From Mycobacterium sp. (lineage in GTDB: Bacteria > Actinomycetota > Actinomycetes > Mycobacteriales > Mycobacteriaceae), in the NCBI GenBank assembly GCA_023264735.1, contig JAHFVD010000075.1, positions 1-34,141 of the forward strand: a DNA stretch of 34,141 nt, read 5' to 3'. The notes beneath the pieces are model-generated. The model saw only the letters and a program-made list of their open reading frames with translations, was not told the DNA's origin and ran no database searches. Within the stretch, counting starts at the first letter, position 1, and every line of letters starts with the position of its first letter. Both the position numbers and the translations under genes were made by a program. Positions 32,957 through 34,141 of the stretch are shown here, piece after piece.

Positions 32957-33937
32957 TCAGTGGGCCAGTTCGTCGACGATCTCGGCCAGCGTGTCGGTCG
33001 CGATCGGGCCGGGCTGGTAGAGGCAGACGGTGTCGCCGACGCCGTCGACTCGCTCGCGGATATGCGCGGCGATCTGCTTGGGGGTGCCGCATGCCGCGAT
33101 GGTATGCAGCACCTGGTCGCTGATCAGCCCGGCCATCTCCAGCCATTTGCCTTGTTTGGACATCGAATTCAGCTCTGGCTGCAGATCGCCCCAGCCGTGG
33201 ATGTCCAGCACCGGACGGTACGCCGGGGTGGACCCGTAGAACGCCAGCAGCCGCCGCGTCGCGTCGTGATCCTCGCCGGCCGACAGGATGATCTCGGGCA
33301 CCACCGCGAACGACGACTCTTCTCGCCCCGCGGCGGCCAGGCCGTCACGCACCGCGGGCATCGTCGACTCGCGCAGGAACTTCGCCGAGCCGAACGGCAT
33401 CACCAGCAGCCCGTCGGCCACCTCCGCGGTAGCGCGGGTCAGCCGAGGGCCCAGCGCGCCCACGTAAATCGGCGGCGGCCCAAAGGGATTCGGGCCAGGA
33501 TTGAACATCGGTGTCATCAGCGTGTGCCGGTAGTACTCGCCCCGGAAGTCCAGGCGCTCGCCGGTCTCCCAGGTGTTGTAGATCGCCCGCAGCGCGCGGA
33601 CGAGCTCGCTCATCCGCGCGACCGGCTTGTCGAACGTCGCACCGTAGTGCTTTTCGATCTGGGCGCGCACCTGGGTGCCCAGCCCGAGGATGAATCGGCC
33701 CTGTGCGAGCAGTTGGTGATCATAGGCTTGGTGGGCCAACTGGATCGGGTTGCGCGGGAAAGCGATTGCAACGTTGGTCATCAGATCCAGCCCACCGACA
33801 CCGGAGGCCAGCGTCAGCGGCGCGAACACATCGTGCGGGCCCTCGAACGTGAAGACACCGCTTGCGCCGGCCTCACGCAGCGCACGCGCGCGGTCGACGG
33901 CATCAGTCGGCCCATAGAGGGCAGTCATGACTTTCAC
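32957..33937 (-). CDS. LLM-class F420-dependent oxidoreductase
   Basis: A 326-residue luciferase-like (TIM-barrel) oxidoreductase. Typical parts are LMTNVAIAFPRNPIQLAHQAYDHQ in two segments, GRFILGLGTQVRAQIEKHYG (F420-binding region), YYRHTLMTPMFNPGPNP, PPIYVGALGP and ADGLLVMPFGSAKF. In mycobacteria such proteins use deazaflavin F420 for hydride transfer; substrate unknown. The start is GTG at 33937 with AGGTG close upstream; ATG at 33928 is an alternative. The open frame continues upstream into repeat copy 2, which is not treated as coding. It is flanked on both sides by copies of a 61-bp repeat. Confidence 0.9.
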   Translation of the reverse strand: MKVMTALYGPTDAVDRARALREAGASGVFTFEGPHDVFAPLTLASGVGGLDLMTNVAIAFPRNPIQLAHQAYDHQLLAQGRFILGLGTQVRAQIEKHYGATFDKPVARMSELVRALRAIYNTWETGERLDFRGEYYRHTLMTPMFNPGPNPFGPPPIYVGALGPRLTRATAEVADGLLVMPFGSAKFLRESTMPAVRDGLAAAGREESSFAVVPEIILSAGEDHDATRRLLAFYGSTPAYRPVLDIHGWGDLQPELNSMSKQGKWLEMAGLISDQVLHTIAACGTPKQIAAHIRERVDGVGDTVCLYQPGPIATDTLAEIVDELAH

Positions 33938-33951
33938 GGCGCACCTAGCGA

Positions 33952-34012
33952 TCGAGATCGACGTTTTGTCGGGTTCTACTCGTACTTTCGCGTCCAAACG
34001 TCGGTTTGGGCG
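33952..34012 (-). repeat. 61-bp repeat, copy 2 of an inverted pair
   Basis: The minus strand here matches 32887-32947 with six mismatches. It sits 14 bp upstream of the LLM oxidoreductase start, so it occupies the space where the ribosome site or promoter would be. The CCAAAC/GTTTGG hairpin is kept with a changed loop base (CGAC against CAAC), suggesting selection on the stem. Confidence 0.75.
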
Positions 34013-34019
34013 CAAAGGG

Positions 34020-34141
34020 TTACGGCGCGACCGTCAACCAGTCGGCGAAGCCCGACGGGTCGTGACGGCCCAGCGCGCCGTGCTCGAATAGGCCCCAGCC
34101 TTCGACCGACGAGTTGCCGTCGTGGCAGACGGCGCGTCCGA
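34020..34141 (-). CDS. C-terminal end of an unrecognised protein (5' beyond window)
   Basis: On the minus strand an open frame enters from the window end and stops with TAA at 34022-34020. About 39 residues are visible; the end reads GRHDPSGFADWLTVAP, preceded by a CHDGNSSVEGWGLFEHG stretch. The content is non-random (Trp, His and Cys in a conserved-looking pattern), and the frame is preferred over the other two, which are Arg/Ser/Thr-rich shadows. I do not recognise the family. Its stop is only 7 bp from repeat copy 2. Confidence 0.5.
   Translation of the reverse strand, partial: GRAVCHDGNSSVEGWGLFEHGALGRHDPSGFADWLTVAP

Noticed and set aside
32957..34015. Longer LLM oxidoreductase start at TTG 34015
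   Set aside because: The extra N-terminal codons are the 61-bp repeat; the luciferase-like fold begins at the KVMTALYG segment.

Overview
The window reads as chromosomal DNA from a fast-growing or environmental mycobacterium (Mycobacterium sensu lato). The evidence is high GC, a complete yrbEA-yrbEB-mceA-F operon with its Mce-associated gene, an MMPL-family exporter, an F420-dependent LLM oxidoreductase, BluB, an AlaA/AspC-type aminotransferase, STAS and PknB-like signalling proteins, and frequent GTG/TTG starts with 1-8 nt gene overlaps. Species and mce operon number cannot be fixed from the sequence alone. No tRNA, rRNA, CRISPR array or insertion sequence was seen.

Layout. 1-1.7 kb: tail of an amidohydrolase, then a minus-strand MBL-fold hydrolase behind an atypical short TetR-like gene. 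1.8-2.2 kb: a small secreted protein. 2.2-11.9 kb (minus): one long operon reading yrbEA, yrbEB, mceA, B, C, D, E (lipoprotein), F, a Mce-associated protein with a Pro/Ala tail, and a secreted FG-GAP-like protein. It encodes a Mce lipid importer (two permeases and six MCE subunits).

11.9-12.5 kb is a 665-bp divergent control region with a tandem repeat upstream of yrbEA. 12.5-23.2 kb (plus) is a tightly coupled nine-gene operon: ThDP (TPP)-dependent enzyme, SRPBCC protein, KAS III-like enzyme, acyl carrier protein, fatty acyl-AMP ligase, MMPL exporter, O-methyltransferase, second SAM methyltransferase, cytochrome P450. The inferred logic is that a fatty acid is adenylated, loaded on the dedicated ACP, joined to a partner by the unusual KAS III (its catalytic His position is Asn), decorated by methylation and oxidation, and exported. 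There is no PKS or NRPS module. This is the best candidate for an undescribed system.

23.2-29.0 kb: aminotransferase (minus, abutting the P450 end to end), membrane Ser/Thr kinase, a LAL-type LuxR regulator, and a Cys-rich STAS protein. 29.2-29.8 kb: two divergent small secreted proteins. 29.8-34.1 kb: BluB, alpha/beta hydrolase, flavin amine oxidase, LLM oxidoreductase flanked by a 61-bp inverted repeat, and the tail of an unrecognised gene.
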